Source: Marinoscillum pacificum (GTDB lineage Bacteria > Bacteroidota > Bacteroidia > Cytophagales > Cyclobacteriaceae). From it: a stretch of DNA of 64,000 nt. Location of the stretch: the NCBI RefSeq assembly GCF_024714495.1, contig NZ_JAMZMJ010000004.1:124001-188000 (forward strand), read 5' to 3'. A model generated the notes under the pieces. That model did not search any database. It saw only the letters and a list, made by a program, of their open reading frames with translations, and was not told where the DNA came from. The translations under genes and the position numbers were made by a program. This document shows, piece after piece, positions 25,348 to 34,616 of the stretch (position 1 is its first letter; each line of letters opens with the position of its first letter).

Positions 25348-27897
25348 TTACTCAGCAGCTGCTGAACTTATAGTTTGCCCGAAGAACAAAGCGTTCATGA
25401 ACAATTTATTGGTTCCAAACCAGAACGCTCTAAAATTAGGGTTATCTGAGAAGTTAATTACTCTGCCTCTCCCCAATTGAGAAACGGTAACAGCCATAGT
25501 AGACTTGACCTGATCAAGCTTTTCCTCTGAGATATATCCACTCAAAAGTGGAGATGCGGTATAGACTATCGGATTGGCATAAGAATTTTTGGACTTATCC
25601 ATCATCAGTGAATGATCTCTAAACAACGGTATTTTAGAATTTACCAATCCGTATGTTAGTGGATGTCCCAGATCGAGTGATGCTTCAAAAATAGCCCCAC
25701 CAATGACTTGAGCTCCACGTGTATTTTCCAGATCAACATAACGCTTAAAACTAGTACCTTCAGATTCTGGCTTTACATAGGTTGCATTAGAAATACCATT
25801 ATCAGCCAGCCATTTACCTCCGGACTTCCATGCTACGATGACTCCTCCTTTTGATACCCACTTTTTAAGATTGTCAATTCCATTTGTATTGATCCCCCGG
25901 TAAGATCCACTTGGGAAAATGATTCGGTTGTATCTGGAGATATCTCTATTGACCTGCTCTAGCGGCAATAACGTGATGCGCATTTCATATCTTGTGTCCA
26001 GCAGATGCCAGGTCTCTCCTGCCTCATAGCTACTTACTCCATCTCCCACCAAAATAGCTACCTCAGGTTTTTCAATCACTTCCAGATTTCTACTCCCCAG
26101 GTCTGAACCTGAATTGGATAAGCCTGTGCTCATCGCATAAACATCGATTCCATCCATTTCGGCAATCTTTTTAATGGTGGACTCTATTGCCTCCACCTTT
26201 TCTCGCTGAATCCCAACCGGAATTACAATAGAACCTCTGGCGTAAGTTTTATCCGAAGTGACATGTTCCGTATGAATGATCTCAGTAACGATACCCTCAT
26301 TAACCAATCGCATTATTGCTCGCTGAGTAAAGTACCCATAGGGCTCAAAAATGTAGGCATAGTCAGAGATGCCTTTGACCTCACCCTTTGGCGCAATGAC
26401 TTGATCTATTGCTACACCAAGATTACTGGATGAAAAATCCTTAGCACCTAATTCGGCATAATCTAAATTATAGGCTAACGGCAATGTCCAGGTAGAAATG
26501 TCATAGAATAGGCTGTCTTGAAACTCCGTTCTGGTCTCAAACATTGATTTGATCAATCGGTATTGAGGTTGACTCAGAGGAATGACATAACTACCGTCAG
26601 CATACGATCGACCTTCTTTTTTAATGCTTCCTTTAACCGGATAAATAGAGATATCATGCTGATTGATTAGCTCCATTAGCTTAAATGCTCTCATCGGATC
26701 TTCTTTCGATCCAAATACGATGGCTTTTACGGGATCGTTCTGAGCCATTGTCTTCGATTCCTGATAGAAGTCATATTGCATTTTCAACAATCGCTCTCTC
26801 ATTTCATGCACTGCCTTCAAAGTAGACAAAGACGTCACAAAATGATTGCGAATGGCCTGTGGAAATGAAATCTTACCAAACTGGTTTTCTTGTAGATGAC
26901 CTCTGGAGCTGCCCTGCTCGAATAGAATACCTACTCCACCATTCAGATCAGGATAAGTAGAACCCTTACCGACATAATAGTCATCAAATCCTTCCTCAGA
27001 GAAATACAGTGATCCAATACTATCCAACATGTTGGCATGATATGCTGCAATGTCTTCCGTCATGGCCACATTCGCCATAGGAGTTAATGGATTCTTACGA
27101 GCTAAGATGCCTGGCTGAAAGAAGAATGTACTATTAGTCCCCATTTCATGGTGATCAGTTAGCACATTTGGTTTCCAATAATGAAACTGCTCTATTCTTC
27201 CCCGGGATTCTGGGTGTTGAACTGGCATCCAATCTCTGTTCAGGTCAAACCAATAATGGTTCGTTCTTCCTCCTGGCCATACTTCATCAAATTCTCTAGA
27301 TGCTGGATCTGACACCAGATTGGCAGACTTGTGCATGTTCACCCAGGTACTAAATCGCTGCAATCCGTCCGGATTATATGATGGGTCAAAAACGATTACC
27401 GTATTCTTCAGTAGGTCCTCAATTTCAGTGCTTTCAGCCGCAGCCAAATAATAAGCAGCAATCAAAGCAGCATTGGATCCACTGGCCTCATTGCCATGAA
27501 TACTATAACCCATCCAATGTACGAGTTTTGCCTGATCAGGAGTAACTCCAGAATTAGGATCAGTCAATGCCACATGTGTCTTTCTAATTTCTTCCAAGTT
27601 TTCACGGTTGGAAGGATGCGTGATAATCAGCTGCATCAACTGTCTTCCTTCATGAGTTTTGGCAAACTCGTTGATCTCAATTCTATCAGTAGCCTTTGCC
27701 AAGGTTCTCATGTAATAGATGAGCTGATCATGACTCACGTGCCACTCACCTACTTCGTAACCCAATACATCTTTAGGAGTAGGAATCTCTTCATTGTAAC
27801 TAACCGTGGTTGGTAAATAGTAAGAAAGATCCACTTGCCCTGAACCTTTCAAAGTCACGCCAATAAGCGCTAGAATGAGAACAACTTTGTATTTCAT
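25348..27897 (-). CDS. secreted M14-family zinc carboxypeptidase
   Basis: The 849-residue protein has a signal peptide (about 1-20) and an M14 domain (about 50-400). Zinc ligands are seen in SIHGNEASG (H and E) and LTDHHEMGTN (H); NPDGLQRF and LFEQGSSRG carry the substrate-binding and catalytic Glu positions. The C-terminal half (about 400-849) is unassigned beta-rich sequence with a segment (VAILVGDGVSSYEAGETW, about 625) like the glutamine amidotransferase-type domain of large Bacteroidota carboxypeptidases. It probably degrades peptides in the periplasm or outside. It is 11 bases from the epimerase gene upstream, and the two may be cotranscribed. Confidence 0.92.
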   Translation of the reverse strand: MKYKVVLILALIGVTLKGSGQVDLSYYLPTTVSYNEEIPTPKDVLGYEVGEWHVSHDQLIYYMRTLAKATDRIEINEFAKTHEGRQLMQLIITHPSNRENLEEIRKTHVALTDPNSGVTPDQAKLVHWMGYSIHGNEASGSNAALIAAYYLAAAESTEIEDLLKNTVIVFDPSYNPDGLQRFSTWVNMHKSANLVSDPASREFDEVWPGGRTNHYWFDLNRDWMPVQHPESRGRIEQFHYWKPNVLTDHHEMGTNSTFFFQPGILARKNPLTPMANVAMTEDIAAYHANMLDSIGSLYFSEEGFDDYYVGKGSTYPDLNGGVGILFEQGSSRGHLQENQFGKISFPQAIRNHFVTSLSTLKAVHEMRERLLKMQYDFYQESKTMAQNDPVKAIVFGSKEDPMRAFKLMELINQHDISIYPVKGSIKKEGRSYADGSYVIPLSQPQYRLIKSMFETRTEFQDSLFYDISTWTLPLAYNLDYAELGAKDFSSSNLGVAIDQVIAPKGEVKGISDYAYIFEPYGYFTQRAIMRLVNEGIVTEIIHTEHVTSDKTYARGSIVIPVGIQREKVEAIESTIKKIAEMDGIDVYAMSTGLSNSGSDLGSRNLEVIEKPEVAILVGDGVSSYEAGETWHLLDTRYEMRITLLPLEQVNRDISRYNRIIFPSGSYRGINTNGIDNLKKWVSKGGVIVAWKSGGKWLADNGISNATYVKPESEGTSFKRYVDLENTRGAQVIGGAIFEASLDLGHPLTYGLVNSKIPLFRDHSLMMDKSKNSYANPIVYTASPLLSGYISEEKLDQVKSTMAVTVSQLGRGRVINFSDNPNFRAFWFGTNKLFMNALFFGQTISSAAAE

Positions 27898-27908
27898 CTA
27901 ATGACTGT

Positions 27909-28766
27909 TTAGAATAATTCAACGGTATAATTACAAGAAAATGTCTCTTTTGGTTTCAAAAGGATAATTCCTTCCTTGTCGATAAGCTTCTGATTATGTG
28001 AAGCATTGTCTGCGAGACCGAACCAGGGCTCAATACAAACAAATGGAGATTCCTGACTCTTGGACCAAATTCCTAAAAAGGGAAATCCTGCCATATGAAA
28101 AGTCAACCATTTTTTATGTGGACTGTACAGATGCACTCGCTCAGACTTAAATCGTTTCAACACCAAAGCATCCTTATTGAACAGATGATCTTTGATCAGC
28201 AGCTTGTTGTCACTCATATTGACCTTTTCTCTCGCTCCAGAGAATAATCCATCTTCTAATAAATGGGTCTCAAGAGACTCTGCATATTCAAACTGCAACC
28301 AATAATCAGATCGCTTTTCATCGGCAGTCATGGGACAATTAAATGCAGGATGTGCGCCTATAGAGAATAACAATGGTCCCTTACCTGAATCGATTACTGA
28401 ATAAGTCGTTTTAATGGATGAATTGATCAATTCATAGCTGATTCGCAATTCAAACTTGAAAGGGTATACCTTCAAGGTTTCCGCATCAGATTTTAAAATG
28501 AAAGTGATGGAATCTGAATTGTGTTCTTCTATTTCAAACTCTTTATCGCGAGCAAACCCATGCTGACTCATTGGATATTCTACACCATCCACAGTGAACT
28601 GATCCTTTTTCAGCTTACCAACCACAGGAAACAAAACCGGAGCATGTCTTCCCCAATGTTTTGGATTGGCTTGCCACAAATATTCTTGATTATCTTTTAC
28701 TAGGCTGATTAATTCTGCACCTTTCGTTTTGAAGGAAGCAGACACGTGCTGATTAGCAATCTTCAT
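27909..28766 (-). CDS. aldose 1-epimerase family protein
   Basis: This 285-residue protein has the galactose mutarotase-like beta-sandwich: KGAELISLVKDNQEYLW at the start, ISQHGFAR-like MSQHGFARDKEF with the His, SIGAHPAFNCP with the second His, and a late Glu in VCIEPWFGLAD as the catalytic base. It belongs to the LacX-like subgroup and interconverts anomers of an unknown sugar. The start is the ATG at 28766. A longer frame to 28814 would encode a terminator-like hairpin as protein, so I reject it. The carboxypeptidase gene follows after 11 bases. Confidence 0.9.
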   Translation of the reverse strand: MKIANQHVSASFKTKGAELISLVKDNQEYLWQANPKHWGRHAPVLFPVVGKLKKDQFTVDGVEYPMSQHGFARDKEFEIEEHNSDSITFILKSDAETLKVYPFKFELRISYELINSSIKTTYSVIDSGKGPLLFSIGAHPAFNCPMTADEKRSDYWLQFEYAESLETHLLEDGLFSGAREKVNMSDNKLLIKDHLFNKDALVLKRFKSERVHLYSPHKKWLTFHMAGFPFLGIWSKSQESPFVCIEPWFGLADNASHNQKLIDKEGIILLKPKETFSCNYTVELF

Positions 28767-28782
28767 ATCCTCTAAAATAAAA

Positions 28783-28805
28783 AAAGGGCTCTTAAAGAAC
28801 CCTTT
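28783..28805 (-). terminator. hairpin with T-run just before the epimerase start
   Basis: Bases 28783-28793 pair with 28795-28805 with one mismatch. On the minus strand the stem is followed by seven to eight T residues (28776-28785 as A on plus). It has the form of an intrinsic terminator but lies only 17 bases before the epimerase start codon, so it may be an attenuator. A second terminator lies about 70 bases upstream. Confidence 0.6.
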
Positions 28806-28872
28806 CCCTTTCAATATTTATATAGTCGGTAGGTTAATTGAAACAAATCAATATATAAATAGCACAAAAAAA

Positions 28873-28896
28873 GACATCCGCCAATTAGCGGATGTC
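28873..28896 (-). terminator. intrinsic terminator of the metalloprotease gene
   Basis: A perfect 9-base-pair stem (28873-28881 with 28888-28896, loop of 6) is followed on the minus strand by seven T (28866-28872). It lies 26 bases after the stop of the HEIGH metalloprotease gene. Confidence 0.9.
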
Positions 28897-28921
28897 CCAA
28901 ATTGTTTATTTGAAGAATCTC

Positions 28922-29758
28922 TTAGTATAAGTAATCTAAAGCAGTTTCATCTGCATTGTTGAATGGTCTGTCACCACCATCAGTACATGCTAGCATCCAT
29001 GATTTTGCAGAGGCAGTAGCTCCGGTTGGAGTTCCAGGAATGTGGTTTGCACCTACACCACCATCACCTTCATTAGCCGTTCCACCACCACATGAAATGC
29101 TTCTGTCGAAGAAATCTGTGTGACGGAATCCGATGCAGTGGCCCATTTCGTGTGCAATAATTGTAGCGATACCTTCAGTACTTAATCCGTAAGATGACTC
29201 AAGAATACCACTCATTTTTATTTGGTTGTATGGATCACCTGAAGAAGTTGGGAAACCAGCAGATCCAAGTACACCTCTTCTTTCGTCCCTTTTACTAAGG
29301 CGAGTCATAGAGATATCAGCACCACCTGATGACGTAACTCTTTGGAAAGAAATTTCCAGATTCTGCGCGTTGTATCTAGCAATCGCTAAATCGAGCCCTG
29401 CAATCATTCCAGAGCTGTAACCATTTCTACCCCCAACTGGAGCATAAACGGTGATTACTCTGCTTCCAGAAGTTGAAACCAAGTTATCAGTGCTATACTG
29501 CTCTTCTACAGGTAGTCTCAAACCTTCTTTCAGGTTGTCAATGTCAGCATCAGTCATGTAGATATCTCCTTCTACAAGGTATCCGTTTTCGAATACGATT
29601 GGTGCTTGATTCGTCACATCAAATCCTGCATTTACCAATTTTGCCATTACAGCATCCGATACTTCGTCTTGTTTTACTACATCACTTTCATTAGAACATG
29701 AAGTGAATAGGGCGCACGTAGCCAGCGCAAGTGAAGCTAAATAGCTAACTTTTCTCAT
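28922..29758 (-). CDS. lipoprotein zinc metalloprotease (M57 / HEIGH type)
   Basis: The start at 29758 gives a lipoprotein signal (MRKVSYLASLALATCALFTSC, Cys21 as lipid anchor); a longer frame to 29806 adds residues that do not fit. The catalytic zinc motif is HEMGHCIGFRH, a complete HEXXHXXGXXH metzincin-type site in the second half, with a nearby GGGTANEGDGG loop. The family (dual-action HEIGH metallopeptidase) is common in secreted Bacteroidota proteases. The protein has 278 residues and no extra domain. It is monocistronic with a clear terminator after it, and it shares a 311-base upstream region with the divergent subtilase gene. Confidence 0.9.
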   Translation of the reverse strand: MRKVSYLASLALATCALFTSCSNESDVVKQDEVSDAVMAKLVNAGFDVTNQAPIVFENGYLVEGDIYMTDADIDNLKEGLRLPVEEQYSTDNLVSTSGSRVITVYAPVGGRNGYSSGMIAGLDLAIARYNAQNLEISFQRVTSSGGADISMTRLSKRDERRGVLGSAGFPTSSGDPYNQIKMSGILESSYGLSTEGIATIIAHEMGHCIGFRHTDFFDRSISCGGGTANEGDGGVGANHIPGTPTGATASAKSWMLACTDGGDRPFNNADETALDYLY

Positions 29759-30069
29759 TTTACAGTCGTTTTGAATTAGGTATAACATTCTCTTGAAATA
29801 CATCAAGAGTCTAACGAATGTATTTGAAATAATTTATTATCCCAATAGAATATTCGGATTCGATAGGAATTCAAGAAATTAGTAATTTTCGGCAAATTTA
29901 ATTTCCCAAAACATCCCATTCACTTTCAATTTTTACCCGATCAATCACAAGATATTCCCAGTCAATTCCCGCATTACTCTGGAACTCAACACATTATTTT
30001 CCCACCAACACATTACATGGAATAAATTCATCTTAAAAGCTGTAGTGTAAGTCTGAGTATATTCGCCCC
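29759..30069. other. 311-base divergent intergenic region
   Basis: This AT-rich stretch separates the divergent metalloprotease and subtilase genes and must hold both promoters. A minus-strand TAAATTTG (complement of 29893-29900) fits the Bacteroidota -7 consensus TAnnTTTG, but I see no convincing -33 TTG. A 10-base direct repeat occurs at 29987-29996 and 30006-30015, 19 bases apart, upstream of the subtilase, and could be a regulator site. No coding frame or RNA gene is evident. Confidence 0.4.
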
Positions 30070-32622
30070 ATGCGATTGATCATCGGAACATTTTTCTTTA
30101 TGTTTCTTGCACAGGCTTCTCTGTGTCAATCCATTTATTCTCCAAATTTTGAGAAGGCTCAAAACAGCCGAATTGATCCAAGTGACATGGGTGAGTTCAT
30201 AATATCACTCAAGGACGCAAACGTTATAAAAGAGTATAATCTAGAAGTACTACACTTTCATCAGCCCTCAAATTCCTATCATGTAAAAGCAAGTTGGCAG
30301 ACGATTGAACTGTTAATTGCTAATGAAAAAATACTTTTTATTGATCTAAATCGAACCCCTAAAGAGGAATCTGCATTAGATGAACCGAATTTCGAATTCA
30401 ACCGAATTAGAAAAGCGCAAGCCACCTTTCCAGACCTAAAAGGTTATGACCAACTCATTTCAATAAAAGAAAGACAGTTCAATCCAGAAGATCTTGATTT
30501 GGTCAACAAACATGTGGAACTTGGGCTCGCAGCGGAAGACCAATCACAGCATGCCACCGATATGGCTACCATCATTTCGGGTATTGGTAACAGCTCACCA
30601 CTCAATCAAGGTGCTGCTCCTGGAGCCAAACTAACCTCATCTGACTTTAACAATTTACTGCCTGATAGTCAGTCTATCTTCACAGCTAATAACATACATC
30701 TGCAAAATCACTCCTATGGTATTGGAGTAGAGAATTACTACGGAGTAGAAGCTGTAGCATATGATCAATCAGTTTATGATCATCCCACTAACATTCATGT
30801 TTTCTCTGCTGGGAACTCTGGAACTGCTTCCCCAGAAACTGGAACATATGCTGGATTACCTTTTGCCAACCTAACTGGCACTTTCAAACAAGCAAAAAAT
30901 ATCCTTACAGTCAGTGCAGTAGACACTGCATTATCGATCAACGCATTAAACTCCAGAGGTCCAGCATATGATGGAAGAATAAAACCAGAACTGACCGCCT
31001 ATGGAGGTCGAGGCACCTCTGATGCTGCAGCCATAGTAAGTGGAATTATCAGTCTAATGCAAGATCAATATGAGGCCGAACATGGAGTTTACCCACCCAC
31101 TTCTTTGATAAAAAGTATTCTTATTTCCACTGCTGATGATATTGGACCTGAAGGAATCGACTATTATACAGGATATGGAAGCGCAAATGCGGTTAAGGCA
31201 GTTGATGCGATTAAACAAGGTTATTTTACAGAAGTAAGTGTTTCTCAAGGTGAAGAAGTTACTTTCGATCTGGTAATACCAGCAAATGCTAGCGAGATCA
31301 AAATCGCTGTAAGTTGGACGGACTTACCTGCCGCTCAGAATGCCAATACAGCTTTAGTTAATGATCTAGACCTGTCAGTCAGTTTTGAGGGCAGCGAATA
31401 CTTCCCCTGGATCTTAAAAACATCTGCCAATGAAGCAGATCTCAACGCCCTGCCAACTCGTGGAGAAGATCATCTCAATAATGTCGAACTAATCACCATT
31501 AGCAATCCTGCAGCAGGCACCTATTCACTAAAACTAAAAGGGACAAAGATTACTTCTACAGAACAGATTGCACATGTCGCATGGAATGTATCATCAAACG
31601 ATGAATTTGAATGGGATTATCCAACATCAAAAAGCCTGGTTACTACAAACACCAACATGAAAGCATACTGGAACAGCGGATTTGGGTCGGCCCATGGTTC
31701 CCTGGGATACTTGTATGAAGGAGACATCAGGTCAATTGCCAGAGGTATCGATCTAACAAGTGGATTTTATCAATGGAAAACCCCGGAGCTTTCAGGTAAA
31801 TACCAACTCAAAATGACTATAGGTGATCAAGAATATCTTTCACCTGAGTTCATTATTTCTGAAACGCCAGAAGTGGAAGTAGCCTTTAACTGTGCAACCA
31901 ATTTTGGAATGCAATGGAATGCAATTGAAGGTGCGTCTGGATATCAGATTTATGAAATGCAATCGGATAGTCTTAGGGCGATTGGAACTACTACAGAATC
32001 CTCATTTATCGTTGATAAGAATACTTCGGAATATTATTCAGTTGCTCCAATTTTCGAAAATCTTAGTGGCGTAAGAAATCTAGCATTCAATTACGGTTTT
32101 CAGGGAGCCTTCTGTTATTTCAATTTATTTTCTGCTCAAAAAGCAGATTTAGCTGTTGCATTGGAGCTCAGTCTAAGCAGCACACTTAATGTATCAACGA
32201 TTACCTTTTTGAAAGAGTCTAATGGGGTTTTGGACACGCTTAATTCCATAGTAGCCTCAAGCAAAACGATCTATAACTTAAGAGATTCTGATCTTGATCC
32301 GGGTACAACCAGCTATTATGCCTATTTAACTTTTGAAGATGGTTCTGGCCTTCTCTCAGATGCTGTAAATGTCCTGGTGGACGAGCCTGGTAAAGTGACC
32401 TTTTTCCCAAATCCAATAGACGATATATACATCTATGCACTGACCAATGGTGAAAAAATGTCTGTTGAAATATATGACCGAGCCGGAAAGCTTGTACTTG
32501 ATGAGATACTTTTGGATCAGGTCAACAGCATCAATTTAGAAGAATTAGATCAAGGCGTCTATTTCTATAGAGTATTCAAGGATGGCGAAGTTTACGACGA
32601 GGGACGCTTGATTAAACTCTGA
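30070..32622 (+). CDS. S8 subtilisin-like serine protease with T9SS sorting domain
   Basis: The 850-residue protein has a signal peptide (about 1-19), an S8 domain (about 125-380), beta-sandwich regions and a C-terminal type A sorting domain (from about 775; FFPNPIDDIYI, then LEELDQGVYFYRV), so it should be secreted by the type IX system. Active-site candidates are H161 in QHATDMATII, Asn in NHSYG and SAGNSG, and S317 in GTSDAAAIVSG. The usual D-T/S-G motif is not there; the corresponding segment reads ISIKERQFNPEDLDL, as in a divergent Bacteroidota subfamily, so the catalytic Asp is uncertain. It is probably an extracellular protease and stands alone in the plus direction. Confidence 0.9.
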   Translation: MRLIIGTFFFMFLAQASLCQSIYSPNFEKAQNSRIDPSDMGEFIISLKDANVIKEYNLEVLHFHQPSNSYHVKASWQTIELLIANEKILFIDLNRTPKEESALDEPNFEFNRIRKAQATFPDLKGYDQLISIKERQFNPEDLDLVNKHVELGLAAEDQSQHATDMATIISGIGNSSPLNQGAAPGAKLTSSDFNNLLPDSQSIFTANNIHLQNHSYGIGVENYYGVEAVAYDQSVYDHPTNIHVFSAGNSGTASPETGTYAGLPFANLTGTFKQAKNILTVSAVDTALSINALNSRGPAYDGRIKPELTAYGGRGTSDAAAIVSGIISLMQDQYEAEHGVYPPTSLIKSILISTADDIGPEGIDYYTGYGSANAVKAVDAIKQGYFTEVSVSQGEEVTFDLVIPANASEIKIAVSWTDLPAAQNANTALVNDLDLSVSFEGSEYFPWILKTSANEADLNALPTRGEDHLNNVELITISNPAAGTYSLKLKGTKITSTEQIAHVAWNVSSNDEFEWDYPTSKSLVTTNTNMKAYWNSGFGSAHGSLGYLYEGDIRSIARGIDLTSGFYQWKTPELSGKYQLKMTIGDQEYLSPEFIISETPEVEVAFNCATNFGMQWNAIEGASGYQIYEMQSDSLRAIGTTTESSFIVDKNTSEYYSVAPIFENLSGVRNLAFNYGFQGAFCYFNLFSAQKADLAVALELSLSSTLNVSTITFLKESNGVLDTLNSIVASSKTIYNLRDSDLDPGTTSYYAYLTFEDGSGLLSDAVNVLVDEPGKVTFFPNPIDDIYIYALTNGEKMSVEIYDRAGKLVLDEILLDQVNSINLEELDQGVYFYRVFKDGEVYDEGRLIKL

Positions 32623-32670
32623 TAAGTCCACAATACTTTTTATTTTAGTCTTTGACCTATTGCCTAATCC

Positions 32671-34044
32671 ATGTCAAAGAACTCTCCACAAATTGAAAAG
32701 CCTGCCTGGCTTGATGAGTTACAACAGAAAAGTTGGGAACCAGAAATCCTACTTTCAGGTATCGTACTGTATGGAATGTTTCAAGCTCCAGATCTTCTAG
32801 ATCGCTTTTATCAGTTTGCTACTTTAAATCTTTATGACAATTCGAGTGACATAGAAAACCTGGTCACCATCCTAAAAATAGCCTTTTACTGGCTCACTTT
32901 TGGACTCATTTTGCATTTGATCAGCAGAGGTATCTGGGTAGGAATGGTCGGCCTGAGTTTCACTTTTCCAAAAGGCATCAACAAAGAGAAGCTCAAACTT
33001 TCTCCTACGTTTGAAAAGGTTATTGACAAGACTCCTCCAATAGAAAAGATCATCATCAACCTGGAGAAGATCTGTAGCTCACTATTTTCCATTTCCTTTA
33101 TGCTTTTCATGATGATGATTGGGGCGTATTTCTACTTCCTCATCATGTTAGTGGTACCCATACTTACGTTTGTATGGTTATTTGACATAGATGACTTTAC
33201 CTACACGCAAGGAATTAGTGTGGGAGTCTATGCATTGACCATTCTCGGTATTGGCTTTGTAAGTCTGATTGATTTTATAACGCTTGGATTTTTAAAGCGA
33301 TTCAAATGGCTGAGTAAAATCTACTACCCTGTGTATTGGTTGATGAGCACTCTTACTTTTTCACGGGTATATCGTCCAATTTATTACACCATCGTCACCA
33401 ACTTCGGCAAATGGAAAATTGCATTGTTTCTAGCAGCATTTATCATGATCAGCTTCTTTGGGTTGGACAAGGTAGGTCAAAGATCAATTCCAGGCGAAGA
33501 GTTTACACGAATTGAACTGTGGAGCAACTCTCAAAACGTCTCCAATTTTAGTGGATATTACGATGATCAAAACGATGATTTCCACTCTGTTCAGGCGCAA
33601 ATACAATCTGACATCATTTCCGAAAATACCGTTCGATTGTTTGTGGTAATGAAACTTGGGTTAGAAGATTCCATCAGAAAGAATTGCCAATACGACACTT
33701 TAAGAAAGCAATTAGATACTGCTTCGTTCTATGTGAAAAACATGTGCGTTAAGCAGTTTTATCAGGTGCTGTTGGATGATGAAAATCTGGGTGAACAAGA
33801 GTGGTTGTTTCATTACAAGCAAAAGACCAAACAGCGTGGCATCATGACTTATTTGGATATTTCTGACCTGGAGAAAGGACTACATCAAATTACTGTAAAA
33901 GGACCAGAAAGCATGTATAGAGGAAGTTTTGCCAAAATTCCGTTTTATCGAGAACTCAGCAATGACGGGTATTACGTTCCACCTACTCCGAAGGAAGAGG
34001 AAAAAGACAGCTATCTCAAATTGAAAGGGGTGTTACCCAAATAG
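32671..34044 (+). CDS. membrane protein of unknown function
   Basis: I do not recognise this 457-residue protein. It has hydrophobic segments at about residues 65-95, 135-172 (possibly two helices), 181-207 and 248-265, then a 190-residue soluble C-terminal domain with a His/Asp-rich start (YDDQNDDFHSVQAQI) and one pair of Cys (about residues 336 and 357) that could form a disulfide. The soluble part may therefore be periplasmic. It lies 48 bases after the subtilase stop and converges with the DUF4112 gene. Nothing in the context assigns a role. Confidence 0.7.
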   Translation: MSKNSPQIEKPAWLDELQQKSWEPEILLSGIVLYGMFQAPDLLDRFYQFATLNLYDNSSDIENLVTILKIAFYWLTFGLILHLISRGIWVGMVGLSFTFPKGINKEKLKLSPTFEKVIDKTPPIEKIIINLEKICSSLFSISFMLFMMMIGAYFYFLIMLVVPILTFVWLFDIDDFTYTQGISVGVYALTILGIGFVSLIDFITLGFLKRFKWLSKIYYPVYWLMSTLTFSRVYRPIYYTIVTNFGKWKIALFLAAFIMISFFGLDKVGQRSIPGEEFTRIELWSNSQNVSNFSGYYDDQNDDFHSVQAQIQSDIISENTVRLFVVMKLGLEDSIRKNCQYDTLRKQLDTASFYVKNMCVKQFYQVLLDDENLGEQEWLFHYKQKTKQRGIMTYLDISDLEKGLHQITVKGPESMYRGSFAKIPFYRELSNDGYYVPPTPKEEEKDSYLKLKGVLPK

Positions 34045-34047
34045 AAC

Positions 34048-34521
34048 TTACTGAAAGGTAAACTCAAAAAGGGCAATCATAAATTTGACAGCAAAAAAGA
34101 GCAATGCTGCTGCTATCAAAAAGACAACTATTAGAACTATAGCGATAAGCCCTTTGCCAGACCCTGTGTGCTTACCTTCTTCATAGTGCTCACGAAGTAG
34201 CTTGACATTTCGATCATTGGCCTTGAACCAAAAGTCAAAAAGTGATCCTAAAATTGGAATAGAACCAAATATGGCGTCTAATGAAGCATTGATGAGCATT
34301 CGGGCAATGAGCATTCCGCTCGCACCATGCTGGTACATCGTGTATATTAGTGCCAGTGAGATTCCATAACTACCAAGATCTCCTATGCCAGGAATTAACC
34401 CGATAATTGGATCGATACCGAAACGAATAGAGGTCCCAGGGATCACAAATTTGCTATCCATGACACGTGACACTCTGTCTACCCATTTCAACCTTGAGGA
34501 ACTTACTTTCTGTTGGCTCAT
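34048..34521 (-). CDS. DUF4112 membrane protein
   Basis: The 157-residue protein contains the DUF4112 signature: SKFVIPGTSIRFGIDPIIG, LIPGIGDLGSYGIS, then MLINASLDAIFGSIPILGSLFD, followed by a basic stretch FKANDRNVKLLREH. One more hydrophobic helix is at the C-terminus (about 125-152). The family is found in bacteria and plants and has no known function. It converges with the preceding membrane protein gene with a 3-base gap and is transcribed alone. Confidence 0.88.
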   Translation of the reverse strand: MSQQKVSSSRLKWVDRVSRVMDSKFVIPGTSIRFGIDPIIGLIPGIGDLGSYGISLALIYTMYQHGASGMLIARMLINASLDAIFGSIPILGSLFDFWFKANDRNVKLLREHYEEGKHTGSGKGLIAIVLIVVFLIAAALLFFAVKFMIALFEFTFQ

Positions 34522-34561
34522 TTCAAATAAACCTCATACAGCGGAATTTGTTGGACATAAA

Positions 34562-34591
34562 AAAACCACAGCATTTATACACTGTGGTTTT
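34562..34591 (-). terminator. intrinsic terminator of the SDR gene
   Basis: A perfect 10-base-pair stem (34562-34571 with 34582-34591) is followed on the minus strand by a run of T (A on plus at 34559-34565). It lies 25 bases after the SDR stop. The stem is A/T-ended on both sides, so it could also stop plus-strand transcripts. Confidence 0.85.
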
Positions 34592-34616
34592 CTCTAGCAT
34601 ATTTTATTGGTGTGAA

